From assembly GCA_005878665.1 (NCBI GenBank), contig VBLR01000117.1:1-24211 (forward strand): 24,211 nucleotides of DNA, in the 5' to 3' direction. The position numbers and the translations under genes are program-made. A model generated the notes under the pieces. The model did not search any database. It was given only the letters and a program-made list of their open reading frames with translations, and was not told where the DNA came from. The stretch comes from Methanobacteriota archaeon. GTDB lineage: Archaea > Thermoplasmatota > Thermoplasmata > RBG-16-68-12. Below are positions 1 through 8,033 of this stretch, piece after piece (the first letter of the stretch is position 1; each line of letters starts with the position of its first letter).

Positions 1-931
1 CGAGCTTCATCCCGGTCCGGTGCATCAGTTTCCGCACGCACGGGATCGGCGCGAACATCACGTCCTCAGGTTTCACGGCCTGGGAGCAGAAGTCTCGGAT
101 CGTACCGAGCGGTTCCACGCCGATTTCGCGCGCCCTGCGCTCGCTCATCAGCACCGTCGCGCTCGCGCCGTCGGAAATCTGGGAGGAGTTGCCGGCGGTG
201 AGCACACCGTCTTTCTTGAACACGGGCGGGAGCTTCGCCAAGGCCTCGAGGGTCGTATCCGGCCGGATCCCACCGTCCCGGCTCACCGTCACATCCTTCC
301 CGTCGACCCGGGCCTCGACCGGGACGATCTCTTTCGCAAACCGGCCGGACTCCGTCGCCTTGTTCGCGAACGACTGGGAGCGCAGCGCGTATTCATCGCA
401 CGTCTCTCGCGTGAGCCGCAACCGCTCCGCCATGATTTCCCCGCCGATGGCCATGTGGAAGTCGTTGTAGATGTCCCAGAGGCCATCCGTGATCATCGAG
501 TCGAGGACTTCGGCGTGGCCCAGATTGAAGCCCTGGCGCGCCCGCGGCATGAGGTACGGCGCCCTCGTCATGTTCTCCGTGCCGCCGGCGACGATGATCG
601 CATCGGGGTCGTCCTCGATCGCGCGCACGCCTTCGACCATCGCCTTCATCCCGCTGCCACAGACCATGTTCACGGTGGTCCCGCTCACGGTCTCCGGAAT
701 CCCCGAGAAGATGACGATCTGGCGCGCACAGTTTTGGTAGAGCCCCGCTTGGATCACGGAGCCGAAGAACAGCTCGCTGACGTCGTTGGGTTCGATGTTC
801 GCCCGGCGGATGGCCTCCCTCACCGCGAAGGCACCTAGCCGGGGAGCGGGGACCTCGGCGAACGCGCCCTTGAACCGACCGATCGGGGTTCGCGCCGCGC
901 CTGCGACGACGACCTGAGTCCTCGACGTCAC
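1..931 (-). CDS. Thiolase (acetyl-CoA C-acyltransferase), 3' end cut by window
   Basis: Condenses or cleaves acyl-CoA with acetyl-CoA (acetoacetyl-CoA formation or beta-oxidation thiolysis) in the cytosol. The reading frame from a GTG at 931 starts VTSRTQVVVAGAARTPIGRF, the usual thiolase N-terminus. It carries the nucleophilic cysteine at about residue 91 in VNMVCGSGMKA, then GGTENMTRAPY and the GNSSQISDGASA loop. About 310 codons are present. Thiolases usually run near 390-400 residues, so the C-terminal part with the catalytic His and second Cys lies outside the window. A TATA-like CTTATCAT sits about 26 bases upstream of the GTG, which fits a leaderless archaeal transcript and supports this start. 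The full active-site layout looks like a degradative or biosynthetic thiolase rather than the divergent archaeal HMG-pathway thiolase, but the exact substrate cannot be read from sequence. The family call is firm. Confidence 0.93.
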   Translation of the reverse strand, partial: MTSRTQVVVAGAARTPIGRFKGAFAEVPAPRLGAFAVREAIRRANIEPNDVSELFFGSVIQAGLYQNCARQIVIFSGIPETVSGTTVNMVCGSGMKAMVEGVRAIEDDPDAIIVAGGTENMTRAPYLMPRARQGFNLGHAEVLDSMITDGLWDIYNDFHMAIGGEIMAERLRLTRETCDEYALRSQSFANKATESGRFAKEIVPVEARVDGKDVTVSRDGGIRPDTTLEALAKLPPVFKKDGVLTAGNSSQISDGASATVLMSERRAREIGVEPLGTIRDFCSQAVKPEDVMFAPIPCVRKLMHRTGMKL

Positions 932-952
932 GTTCCCGTGAGCAGCGAACGA

Positions 953-960
953 ATGATAAG
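953..960 (-). promoter_or_regulatory. TATA-like box of the thiolase gene
   Basis: CTTATCAT on the minus strand is centred about 26 bases upstream of the GTG at 931. This is the spacing expected for TBP binding with transcription starting at or next to the start codon. Seen by eye only; the spacing recurs at many genes in this window. Confidence 0.5.
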
Positions 961-1039
961 TCTATTCTCGTCAGTGGCCGCCGACCCCGGTGTGAATCAT
1001 TTCCAGTCCGTGGGCGCAAATGGCTTGGTCGGGTCCAAG

Positions 1040-1941
1040 TCACGAGGATAATGAAGGTCGGAGGTGCGCGAGCACCGCAGCACTCACGACGTCGGGTCGC
1101 TCGCGTTGGACGAAGTGACCCACGCCGCCGATGACCTCTCTCTCGTACGGGCCCGTAAAGTGTCGTTCCTTGGCCGCTGATGTCTCCGGAAAGGTTGCTC
1201 CATCATTCGCTCCGTGTACCACCGTGGTGCTGACAGGGATCCGGGGCAATGTCGCTATGCGGGCTTCGATCTCGTCGTACCGACGGTCTCCGGGCGCATT
1301 TCCCCAGCGGTGGCGGCAGGAGTGAATCGATACCTCCACGAAGTGTGGGTTGTCGAAGGACCGGGCCGTCGTTTCAAAAGTCGTGTCATCAAGATGCCAA
1401 TCCGGAGACCAAGCTTCCCAGAGCCACCGGCACAGCCCGCGGGGGTCCTGTTCCAGCGCCACCCGCCCCCGCTCGAGGCCGAAGTACCACTGGTACCAGT
1501 ACGCCCGCGCCTGATCGTACGATATCCGATCCTTTGGCGTGGACGTGCCGTCGCCAACGGAACACGCAACGGGCCCTTGCGGTCGCTCCGGCCATGAGGC
1601 CGCAACCGCGTACGCGGCTCGCGCGCCCCAATCGTGGCCCACCAACATGAATCGCTCGACGCCGACGGCATCGGCAAATTCAATCAGGTCTTGGCCAAGG
1701 GCGGCAAGCTGGCCGGATCGGAACGCGGTCTTCTCAAGAAACCGCGTCGGCCCGAATCCTTGCAGGTATGGCGTCAGCGTCCGATACCCGCATCGAGAAG
1801 AGGACCGACGACACCGTCCCAGGTGCGGACGTCGTCGGGAAAGCGATGGAGCAGGATGATGGGTTCCGCTCGTGGATTGCCCCGTTCCTCGTAAGCGACT
1901 TCCAAACAACTCGTTCGCACACGTTTCGTCGTGTCGCGCAT
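1040..1941 (-). pseudogene. Alpha/beta hydrolase (epoxide-hydrolase type), single-base frameshift
   Basis: Predicted soluble alpha/beta-hydrolase that would open epoxides or act on a related small ester or halide. An ATG at 1941 opens a frame with the expected N-terminus (CLEVAYEERG, then IILLHRFPDDVRTWD, the oxyanion-hole region, with HRFP in place of the usual HGFP). This frame stops after LLDAG. Near 1788 the minus strand reads GCGGGTAT. One extra G there would join it to the downstream frame (YRTLTPYLQGFGPTRF), which runs to the stop at 1040. The span of 902 bases is one short of a multiple of three. The second part has the nucleophile elbow VGHDWGAR with Asp as nucleophile, a likely acid in VHGANDGATFPE and the catalytic His in GVGHFVQRERP. 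Either a real recent pseudogene or a homopolymer error in the assembly; all catalytic elements are otherwise intact. Confidence 0.8.
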
Positions 1942-2130
1942 GGGCCTAGGATACCCGGAAAACCGGACTAGGTCTTTCTAACTGCATCTGTGCGACGGTC
2001 TCAACACAGCAGGGTCGAGGAGAGCGTCTGAACCGACTCTTCGAACGAGGGAGTCTCATCCAGTCGACAATCCCGGAACGAGCCGCTTGACAGACGGCCT
2101 CCAGACGAAGGCCGACGGCCCAATACCCTG

Positions 2131-2961
2131 TTACATGCCTGAGATCGAGACCGGATCCCCACGCCGAACGAGACCTCCGCGAGCGATGCTGGCATACACA
2201 CCGACACTCACGCCGTGGTGCTTGGCGGCCGTGCGGAGGATGCTCCCATCCTGCGGCAAATCCCCCTGAGGTAGCGTCGTCATCACACACCGTATGCAAG
2301 GACCCGTGAAGGTGACGCGAGTATGATCTCCGATCTGCACGCTTTTCCCGATCCAAGTGTCCTCCACAAAGCCCCGGGCTTGTTCGGCCGCGCGCACGAC
2401 CACGTTCGGGCGGAAACGGCGAGTCTCGAACCGCCCCTCCGGATTCAGTTCTTGGAGTTTGGCGAGGGTCGCCGTTGTGAGCAGATGCAGCGTTGCCAGG
2501 TCGAAGAAGGTCCTCGGTGGCATCGCCTCTTCGGTGACTTTCTCGCGGTGGGAGAGACCTTCGATGTCAGGCCAATACTCCTCGTATCTCGGCGAGTCAG
2601 GAGCGGTCGTCACGAACCTGACGGCCCGGCCCAAAGCCTTCGACAGGACTCGGTCGACGTCCGGGGATCCGGATTCGACCATCGTTCCGTCGGGGCACGT
2701 CACGATGACTTGGGGCATCTGGCCTTCAGGTTTCGGTGCTTCGACAAACCGTGCGCGGAAGTCGAACATTCGCGCCCATTTCCCCGGATTTTTCGCGCTC
2801 ACAATCTTTCCGGTGGTCGGATCCAAGAGCGCGTACGCTCGGTCGCCGAGCAAGCCGCGCTCCGTCACCTCCGACGCGTTGAGTTCTTCGCCGATCATGG
2901 ACTTGACAGGGTACCGCCACAGAGACACGACGTGGCCTAGAGTCCTGGCTTGCTCCGTCAT
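2131..2961 (-). CDS. MOSC-domain protein (YcbX/mARC-like)
   Basis: A 276-residue protein with an N-terminal MOSC_N beta-barrel (VVSLWRYPVKSMIGEEL, then TERGLLGDRAYALLD, residues about 10-60) and a C-terminal MOSC domain. The MOSC domain contains RFRPNVVV (about 182-189) and the conserved cysteine region GPCIRCVMTT (Cys222 and Cys225). In YcbX, mARC and molybdenum-cofactor sulfurase C-termini this domain binds sulfurated or cysteine-ligated molybdenum cofactor, and related proteins reduce N-hydroxylated compounds. No 2Fe-2S domain is fused, so a separate electron donor would be needed. The ATG at 2961 has a GGGGTGA purine-rich element just upstream. The gene stands alone between the hydrolase and the SPFH gene. 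The family is certain from the motifs; the substrate is unknown. Confidence 0.9.
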   Translation of the reverse strand: MTEQARTLGHVVSLWRYPVKSMIGEELNASEVTERGLLGDRAYALLDPTTGKIVSAKNPGKWARMFDFRARFVEAPKPEGQMPQVIVTCPDGTMVESGSPDVDRVLSKALGRAVRFVTTAPDSPRYEEYWPDIEGLSHREKVTEEAMPPRTFFDLATLHLLTTATLAKLQELNPEGRFETRRFRPNVVVRAAEQARGFVEDTWIGKSVQIGDHTRVTFTGPCIRCVMTTLPQGDLPQDGSILRTAAKHHGVSVGVYASIARGGLVRRGDPVSISGM

Positions 2962-3011
2962 CCGTGCTCACCCCAAGGTTTCTGAATCCGTCCTGGTAGG
3001 AAAAGAGTTGC

Positions 3012-3031
3012 GGGAGACACGATGGTCTCCC
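3012..3031. other. Short perfect stem-loop between SPFH and MOSC genes
   Basis: GGGAGAC and GTCTCCC (3012-3018 and 3025-3031) form a perfect 7-base inverted repeat with a six-base loop. It lies about 50 bases upstream of the MOSC start and about 110 bases past the SPFH stop. It could be an operator or a chance repeat; no T-run follows it. Confidence 0.3.
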
Positions 3032-3141
3032 ACAGTGATACCAAAGCGGAAGCTCATCAATCCGAAGCACGCCTCGGTTCTCCCTTTGACCGCGCCGGCA
3101 AGAGGACGCGCAGAAGTGAGGGGCGTTCGGCGCTGCCGATC

Positions 3142-5160
3142 TCATCCTTCTCGTGAATCGCTCTGGGGGTGCTCCGGCGACCCCTTCCCTTTCTTGCTGG
3201 TCGAATCCTTCGTCAAATCCGACGTATAGTCGGGATGCTCGACTCGCTTGTATGCCTCGGCCGGCTTGCCTGCGTTCGGCTCCGTGAGGAGCTTCGCGAG
3301 GTAGGCCGTCAAGAGGGTTCCCGCGCCGGATCCATCTCCTCCGGACGTGACGAGGGTATCCGGCGTCACTCGGATATTGCCGTCGCGGACTTCCTCCATG
3401 ACCTTCACGAGCGCAACCCGGTCGGAACCGAGCACGTCCGCTTGGGCGTGGTAAGCGTCCGCCTGCGCCTCGCCGACCATCCGGATGGCGGCTGCGTTTC
3501 CGTCCGCCTGAATGCGCGTCGAGTCGCGCACGCCTTCCGCTTGCTTGATCGCCGCCTTCGCGAGGTTCTCGTTGATCTGAACCTGGTAGGAGGCCTCGAC
3601 GACCTTGGGCTGGAGGTTCGCTCGCGCCGTCATCTCCTGGACCGCGATGCGCCGCTGCTCGGCCGCCGCCTGCTGTTCGTACTGCGTCTGCTGCTGGATC
3701 GCGATCTCCTTGTTCGTCTGGGTCGCGAGGAGCGTCGGGTCGACTGCGATGTAGGAGATGAGCAGGTTCTGCGCTTCGACGTAGTACTTGGCAAACTGGA
3801 CCCGGGCGCGGTTCAGGGCCTCCTCTTGCAATTGCGACCGGCCCTGCACGAACTCGAGCGCCTTCTTCTCGCCGGCGTTGTTCCGGAACGACGCGTCGAT
3901 CAAAGGGTGCACGATCTGCTGGATCAGGTTGAAGACGGAACCGAACCGGGCGATGACGAAGGCCGCGTTCTCCGGCAGGATGCGGATGACCATCCGGACG
4001 TCGACCTCGAGCTTGAAGCCGTCCTTGGACGTCACGAGCAGCTGGCCGAAGCGGAAGAACGACAGCCCCTTCTCGCCCTGTTCCGTCAGGTAGGGATAGT
4101 CCGACTCGTCAACTACAGGATCCGTCGGACGACGCGAGAGACTCGGGGCGTCCGGTCGATCGGACCGAGCCCAGTCGACCATGATCGCGGACGTCGGCAC
4201 GAGGTACGCCGTGAATGCGACCCGATTCAAGTTGTACTTGCCGGGGGCCACCGGATTGCGCCAGATCCCCCGCCGGTTTCGATCCGGGACGAGCAGCCGC
4301 TCGACCGCCGCATGGATCGTCTGGTCGAAGTCCGGGCTGTCCGTGACGGGCACAGGCTGGATGTCGGCCTGGTCGAGTTCTTCCCCGATGTTCGACCGGA
4401 GGACGGCCACGAAGCCCGGAGGGACTTCGGCGACCTCGTCGATCTGGACCTGGAAGAGCGTCGGATTGATGTAGTACCGCCCGGGCTGGAGCGTGTCGAG
4501 CTGCGGGCCTCGGAAGCCGCCACTGTCGAGGAACGCCTGGCCGTCCTGGAAGAAGTTGTGCGGTCGGGCGCTCGGATGCGCCGCCGTCGGTGCGACCTCG
4601 GGCTGGGGCGCCACGATGAACTTCGGAGGAAGCGGCTGCCCGTCTTGGGCCGTAACGACGCCGACCTTCCCGGACCCGACCTCCGTGGCGGGCTGCTTGG
4701 CCACGTAGAACAGGAACGGATTGATCCGATACGTCCCCGGTCGGATGATCGCGACCTGAGGACCCTTGAACCCGCCGTTATCGAGGAATGCCTCGCCGTC
4801 CTGGAACTGGTTGCACTCGACCTCGTCCCCAAGGAGTCGTCCCTTCGGCAACGGACGCCCGTCGATCGCTTCGACGGTCGCGATTTCCGTCTCGGCAACC
4901 TGGACGACCTTGGACCGGCGCATGCTCCACACGACGGGCATCCGCCAATACAGGCCTGGCATCAGGGTCGCCGCCTGCGTCCCGATCTCGCCATGTCGGG
5001 CGATGACTTGTCCGGCGGGCATCTTCCGCCCGCCGAGTCGCTTCACCAAGACGCCGACCTCGCCTGCGCGGATCAGATAGAGACCTTTCAGGAAAAACAC
5101 CAAGGTCGCAGCGAGCGCGAACCCCGCCACAAGCACAACGACCTGAATGATGTCGACCAT
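3142..5160 (-). CDS. SPFH/band-7 (flotillin-like) membrane protein with repeated N-terminal modules
   Basis: Predicted membrane-anchored scaffold protein of the SPFH (stomatin, prohibitin, flotillin, HflK/C) superfamily. From the ATG at 5160 it is 672 residues; an in-frame GTG at 5187 would add nine. Residues about 3-28 form one hydrophobic segment. Then come repeated modules with the signature PGxYxxNPxxF (PGLYWRMPVVW, PGTYRINPFLF, PGRYYINPTLF, PGKYNLNRVAF). Two of them share a near-identical lead-in, QDGEAFLDNGGFKGPQ and QDGQAFLDSGGFRGPQ. The band-7 core is at about 370-475 (VTSKDGFKLEVDVRMVIRI, FRNNAGEKKALEFVQGR). An Ala/Gln/Glu-rich coiled coil follows at about 480-580, as in flotillins, and then a polar, charged tail. 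CATATG centred about 30 bases before the ATG, and a GAGGGTGG element, support the 5160 start. Likely role: organising a membrane domain or protease complex (inference). Confidence 0.9.
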   Translation of the reverse strand: MVDIIQVVVLVAGFALAATLVFFLKGLYLIRAGEVGVLVKRLGGRKMPAGQVIARHGEIGTQAATLMPGLYWRMPVVWSMRRSKVVQVAETEIATVEAIDGRPLPKGRLLGDEVECNQFQDGEAFLDNGGFKGPQVAIIRPGTYRINPFLFYVAKQPATEVGSGKVGVVTAQDGQPLPPKFIVAPQPEVAPTAAHPSARPHNFFQDGQAFLDSGGFRGPQLDTLQPGRYYINPTLFQVQIDEVAEVPPGFVAVLRSNIGEELDQADIQPVPVTDSPDFDQTIHAAVERLLVPDRNRRGIWRNPVAPGKYNLNRVAFTAYLVPTSAIMVDWARSDRPDAPSLSRRPTDPVVDESDYPYLTEQGEKGLSFFRFGQLLVTSKDGFKLEVDVRMVIRILPENAAFVIARFGSVFNLIQQIVHPLIDASFRNNAGEKKALEFVQGRSQLQEEALNRARVQFAKYYVEAQNLLISYIAVDPTLLATQTNKEIAIQQQTQYEQQAAAEQRRIAVQEMTARANLQPKVVEASYQVQINENLAKAAIKQAEGVRDSTRIQADGNAAAIRMVGEAQADAYHAQADVLGSDRVALVKVMEEVRDGNIRVTPDTLVTSGGDGSGAGTLLTAYLAKLLTEPNAGKPAEAYKRVEHPDYTSDLTKDSTSKKGKGSPEHPQSDSREG

Positions 5161-5186
5161 GTCTGCCACCCTCTGCCTCCGATCCA

Positions 5187-5192
5187 CATATG
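5187..5192 (-). promoter_or_regulatory. TATA-like box of the SPFH gene
   Basis: CATATG within GGGCATATGTGG on the minus strand is centred about 30 bases before the preferred ATG at 5160. A purine-rich GAGGGTGG lies between them. It argues against the alternative GTG at 5187, which overlaps the box. Confidence 0.4.
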
Positions 5193-5206
5193 CCCTCCCG
5201 AAGGCA

Positions 5207-5299
5207 TCAGCCTTGTTTGGGCTTCCCGCGGGGATGCCGCATCGGGCTCGTGATTGGGTCTGAGACCACAGGTTCCGGGGCCCGAAGAATTTCCTTCAC
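5207..5299 (-). CDS. Possible 30-residue small ORF
   Basis: GTG at 5299 opens a 31-codon frame ending in TGA at 5207. It encodes a short hydrophilic peptide that begins VKEILRAPEPVVSDP and ends HPRGKPKQG. It fills most of the gap between the DUF1801 stop and the SPFH promoter, and it continues in frame after the TAG of DUF1801. I recognise no family. It may be a real small protein, a decayed tail of a neighbouring gene, or chance. Confidence 0.2.
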   Translation of the reverse strand: MKEILRAPEPVVSDPITSPMRHPRGKPKQG

Positions 5300-5323
5300 G
5301 ATCTCCGAGTCGAAGGGATTCGT

Positions 5324-5731
5324 CTATTCTTTCCGCTCTTGATTTTCCTTCGCTCGAAATCTGACGATTCTTCGCACCAAGTCGTACGGGATGGGCTTAC
5401 CGATTGGAAATTGGACTGAACCTTTTCCTTGTTTGTACGGCGACAGTTCCTTTTTGAAGGCATCAATGCCCGAAGGTATCGGATAGAATCCGATGTGATT
5501 CTTGAACGCCGCGAAGTAGACCAGCCCTTTGCCGTTCAGTTTGAACGTCGGCATTTGATAGCTGATGGTCTCGACGGCCTCCGGCGCGGCTTTCCGGATT
5601 GTCAGCCTCAGCCTCTGAAGGATGCCCTGCACATCCTTTGGGGAGGCTTTGATGTACTCGTCGATCGTCTTGAATTGCTTCTCTTTGCCATCCATACGAT
5701 TCACCGGGCCATCCTGTGGCTGGCTCTTCAC
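5324..5731 (-). CDS. DUF1801 (YdhG-like) protein
   Basis: A small cytosolic protein of 135 residues from a GTG at 5731, or 123 from an ATG at 5695. The DUF1801 signature is clear: TIDEYIKASPKDVQGILQRL, then APEAVETISYQMPTFKLNG, YFAAFKNHIGFYPIPSG and the C-terminal block GSVQFPIGKPIPYDLVRRIV. The fold is related to iron-chaperone/YdhG-type proteins, but the biochemical role of this group is not established. The GTG overlaps the stop of the upstream reductase gene (GTGA), so the two are almost certainly co-transcribed and translationally coupled. The gene is less GC-rich and richer in Lys than its neighbours, which fits acquisition from bacteria, where the family is common. Confidence 0.9.
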   Translation of the reverse strand: MKSQPQDGPVNRMDGKEKQFKTIDEYIKASPKDVQGILQRLRLTIRKAAPEAVETISYQMPTFKLNGKGLVYFAAFKNHIGFYPIPSGIDAFKKELSPYKQGKGSVQFPIGKPIPYDLVRRIVRFRAKENQERKE

Positions 5732-6318
5732 GCTTTCGCGGCGCGCGCCGACGCCGAGGTGTCAGCCGTCCGTTCCGGCTGGTAGCGAAGGATCACGCCA
5801 CCCGACTTCAGCGGTCTCGCTTCCAGCAAATTCATCTTGATCCGCTCCGAGTTCGGTTTGAATAGCGGATTTCCGCGGCCCAAGAGCAACGGGGTGAGGG
5901 CAAGATCGAGCTCATCAAATAGCCCGTGCTTCATGAGCGTCGAAGAAAGATCGGCACTGCCAAAGACGAACAAGGTCTTGCCCGGCTCTTTCTTCAGCTT
6001 GATGACTTCCTCGACTACGTTGTCCTTCACGAGCCTCGTGTTGTTCCAGTCGGCCTTCTTGAGCGTTTTCGAGAACACGACCTTCGGGATCGTGTTCATG
6101 AAGTCGGCGACTTCGCCTTTCTGGGTCGGCCAGTACGAAGCCATCCCCTCATACGTCACCCGGCCGAACAATAGCATGCCCGTCGACTTCGATTGCTCGA
6201 TGGCATACTGCTCCAACTCGTCCCCCCAGATGGTGTCGTGCCAGTCGATTTCCCAGCTCTTCGGGCCTTCAAAGAAGCCGTCCAGTGTGACCAGATTCCA
6301 CATGATGAGCTTGCGCAT
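5728..6318 (-). CDS. RibD C-terminal / dihydrofolate-reductase-like protein
   Basis: A reductase-fold protein of about 196 residues. It opens MRKLIMWNLVTLDGFFEGP, typical of stand-alone RibD_C proteins that bind NADPH. It continues with LLFGRVTYEGMASYWP (the helix and loop that hold the cofactor), KVVFSKTLKKADW, LFVFGSADLSSTLMKHGLFDEL and LTPLLLGRGNPLF. Such proteins are widespread in bacteria and usually lack a proven substrate; neither a true folate nor a riboflavin role can be assumed. The ATG at 6318 is preferred over an in-frame GTG at 6327, because the family normally starts one or two residues before the first beta strand. It overlaps the DUF1801 gene by four bases. Base composition and Lys content look bacterial. 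The C-terminal 15 residues are low in complexity (Ala/Ser-rich). Confidence 0.9.
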   Translation of the reverse strand: MRKLIMWNLVTLDGFFEGPKSWEIDWHDTIWGDELEQYAIEQSKSTGMLLFGRVTYEGMASYWPTQKGEVADFMNTIPKVVFSKTLKKADWNNTRLVKDNVVEEVIKLKKEPGKTLFVFGSADLSSTLMKHGLFDELDLALTPLLLGRGNPLFKPNSERIKMNLLEARPLKSGGVILRYQPERTADTSASARAAKA

Positions 6319-6356
6319 TCCATTCACCCGAATCCAAAGAGGTCAATCGCTCAAGC

Positions 6357-6368
6357 CGGATATATCCG
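6357..6368 (-). promoter_or_regulatory. TATA-like box inside a 12-base palindrome
   Basis: CGGATATATCCG is a perfect palindrome with an ATATAT core. It is centred about 44 bases upstream of the ATG at 6318, which predicts a start site about 18 bases before the gene. It may be the promoter of the reductase-DUF1801 pair, with the palindrome also able to bind a dimeric repressor. Seen by eye. Confidence 0.45.
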
Positions 6369-6434
6369 CGGTCGTCGCCGTCCGAGCGACCTGCATCAAC
6401 CCCGAGCCCGGTGAAGCGGTGAGCTCAAAGACCT

Positions 6435-7922
6435 TCATTCGATCTCTCCTCGCTCCGCAACGGAACCTCGCTCCGGAGTCGCCCGCTCGACGAACGCAGG
6501 GACGCTCTCGCTACGAAACCGAAGGGCAATTCCGAGTCCAACCGCGCTCAAGACCGCGGCCGAGAGGAAAGCGTATCGGAACCCGGTCAGCCCCAGCTGC
6601 GGATCGAAGGTACTGGCAACGGTCAACACCAGGGACAGGCCAAGCGGGAATCCGAGGCGCTGGGAAGTCTGGATCAGCCCCGAGGCGAGGCCTTCTTCCC
6701 CGGGCTTCGTCCCGGAAAGGCCGGCGATGGCGAGTGCCGGGAATCCGATGCTCGCGCCGAGCGACCAGAGAATCGTCCCCGGCAAGATGCCGAGATAGCC
6801 CGCGGCGACCGGCAGAGGCGCCAGCATCGCAAGCCCCAACGTCACGAAGGCCGTGGAAATGATGAGCACCCGTTTGAGGCCGATTCGGTTCATGAGCCAC
6901 GAGGACCCCCATCCGCCGACGAAGAAGAAGATCGCCGCCGCGGGGAGGAAGGCCAGGCCCGCGTCCAGGGGGGAGTAGCCAAGGACCCCCTGCAAGTAGA
7001 CGGTCAGTACGATGAGCGCTCCGGCGGAGGAGCTCACGACGAGCGAGAGCACGTTCGCGGTCAGGGTCGTCCGGCGGCGCAGGAAGGCCAGTGGCATGAG
7101 CGGCGCCTTCGACCGGTATTCGATGGCCAAGAAGGCCGCCAAGATGAGGACGGAGAGTCCCAGGGGCAGCGCCGCCTGCATCGTGAAGAGGCCGTCGGTC
7201 GCGGCAATCGTGAACGCGTATACAAGGAGGATCAACCCGGCCGTGACAGTCACCGCGCCGGGGATGTCGAGACGCTTCGACGCCGCACGTGGACCGTTCC
7301 GCGCGATGAATCGCTGAGCCAAGATCGTCGCCACGGCTCCGATCGGCACGTTGACGAACATGACCGATCGCCATCCGAACGCCGCGGTCAGGAGGCCGCC
7401 CGCGATAGAGCCTGCGGCGAACCCCGCGGATAGGATCGAGACGAGAACCCCGAACGCTCGGTTGCGCTCCTTCCCCTCGGGGAACGTGGCCGCGAGGATC
7501 GCCAGGGCCGTGGCGGTCGTCATAGCGGCGGCGATGCCTTGAATCGCCCGCGAGACGACGAGGGAGAGGAGCGATGGTGCAAGGCCCGCCGACAAGGACG
7601 ACACGGTGAACAAGACGATTCCAATCAGGAAGAGCCGCTTCTGCCCGTAGACATCGCCCGCTCGGCCGCTCACCATCAGGAATCCGGCCAAGGTGAGCCC
7701 GTACACACCGGTCACCCACTGGCTCTCCGCGAGCGGGGCCAGGAATTCTCGTTGGATCGTGGGCAGGGCCACTTGGACCACTGAGAAGTCGACGACGTCG
7801 AGAAACGCGGCCGCAATCACGACGGCGAGGATCAGCCGGGCGTGGGACACCACCGCGCCACGCGCCTGAGATTCCGCATGCAACTCGTCGGCCGCTTGTT
7901 GGTGTCTCACGTTCCCTGTCAA
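6435..7922 (-). CDS. MFS drug exporter, DHA2 (EmrB/QacA) type
   Basis: An integral membrane proton-coupled exporter of 495 residues, the right size for 14-helix DHA2 transporters. The first helix carries the family motif around LDVVDFSVVQVALPTIQ. Motif A follows in the loop after helix 2 (SGRAGDVYGQKRLFL), then RAIQGIAAAMTTATALAIL and, in helix 5, the motif C region GFAAGSIAGGLLTAAFGWRSVMFVNVPIG. Later helices are evenly spaced to about residue 470, followed by a short charged tail. The start codon at 7922 is TTG. A GTG at 7910 is an equally good in-frame choice; neither changes the membrane part. The gene is divergent from a FilR1-type regulator across about 110 bases, a classic arrangement in which the regulator senses an exported compound. 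Substrate unknown; family call strong. Confidence 0.93.
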   Translation of the reverse strand: MTGNVRHQQAADELHAESQARGAVVSHARLILAVVIAAAFLDVVDFSVVQVALPTIQREFLAPLAESQWVTGVYGLTLAGFLMVSGRAGDVYGQKRLFLIGIVLFTVSSLSAGLAPSLLSLVVSRAIQGIAAAMTTATALAILAATFPEGKERNRAFGVLVSILSAGFAAGSIAGGLLTAAFGWRSVMFVNVPIGAVATILAQRFIARNGPRAASKRLDIPGAVTVTAGLILLVYAFTIAATDGLFTMQAALPLGLSVLILAAFLAIEYRSKAPLMPLAFLRRRTTLTANVLSLVVSSSAGALIVLTVYLQGVLGYSPLDAGLAFLPAAAIFFFVGGWGSSWLMNRIGLKRVLIISTAFVTLGLAMLAPLPVAAGYLGILPGTILWSLGASIGFPALAIAGLSGTKPGEEGLASGLIQTSQRLGFPLGLSLVLTVASTFDPQLGLTGFRYAFLSAAVLSAVGLGIALRFRSESVPAFVERATPERGSVAERGEIE

Positions 7923-8002
7923 CGAAGCACTCTCGCGTACCTGGTTGGCGCGGCCGAAATCGTCGGTCGTTCATGAATCTGCGTTCGGGTCTTTCCGAAG
8001 GC

Positions 8003-8010
8003 CTTAGTAT
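8003..8010 (+). promoter_or_regulatory. TATA-like box of the FilR1 regulator gene
   Basis: CTTAGTAT is centred about 27 bases before the ATG at 8034, consistent with a leaderless transcript. It lies in the short region shared with the divergent MFS gene, so binding of the regulator here could control both. Confidence 0.4.
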
Positions 8011-8033
8011 CAACCCGAACTTATCTGAGCCGA

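Noticed and set aside
20..838. Plus-strand frame over the thiolase region
   Set aside because: Antisense shadow; the minus strand encodes an unmistakable thiolase from the GTG at 931.
3169..5253. A 694-codon open frame on the plus strand, antisense to the SPFH gene
   Set aside because: Arg/Asp/Leu-rich, no recognisable family or hydrophobic segments. It mirrors the minus-strand gene, which has clear SPFH motifs, a membrane helix and a promoter. GC-rich codons leave antisense frames open.
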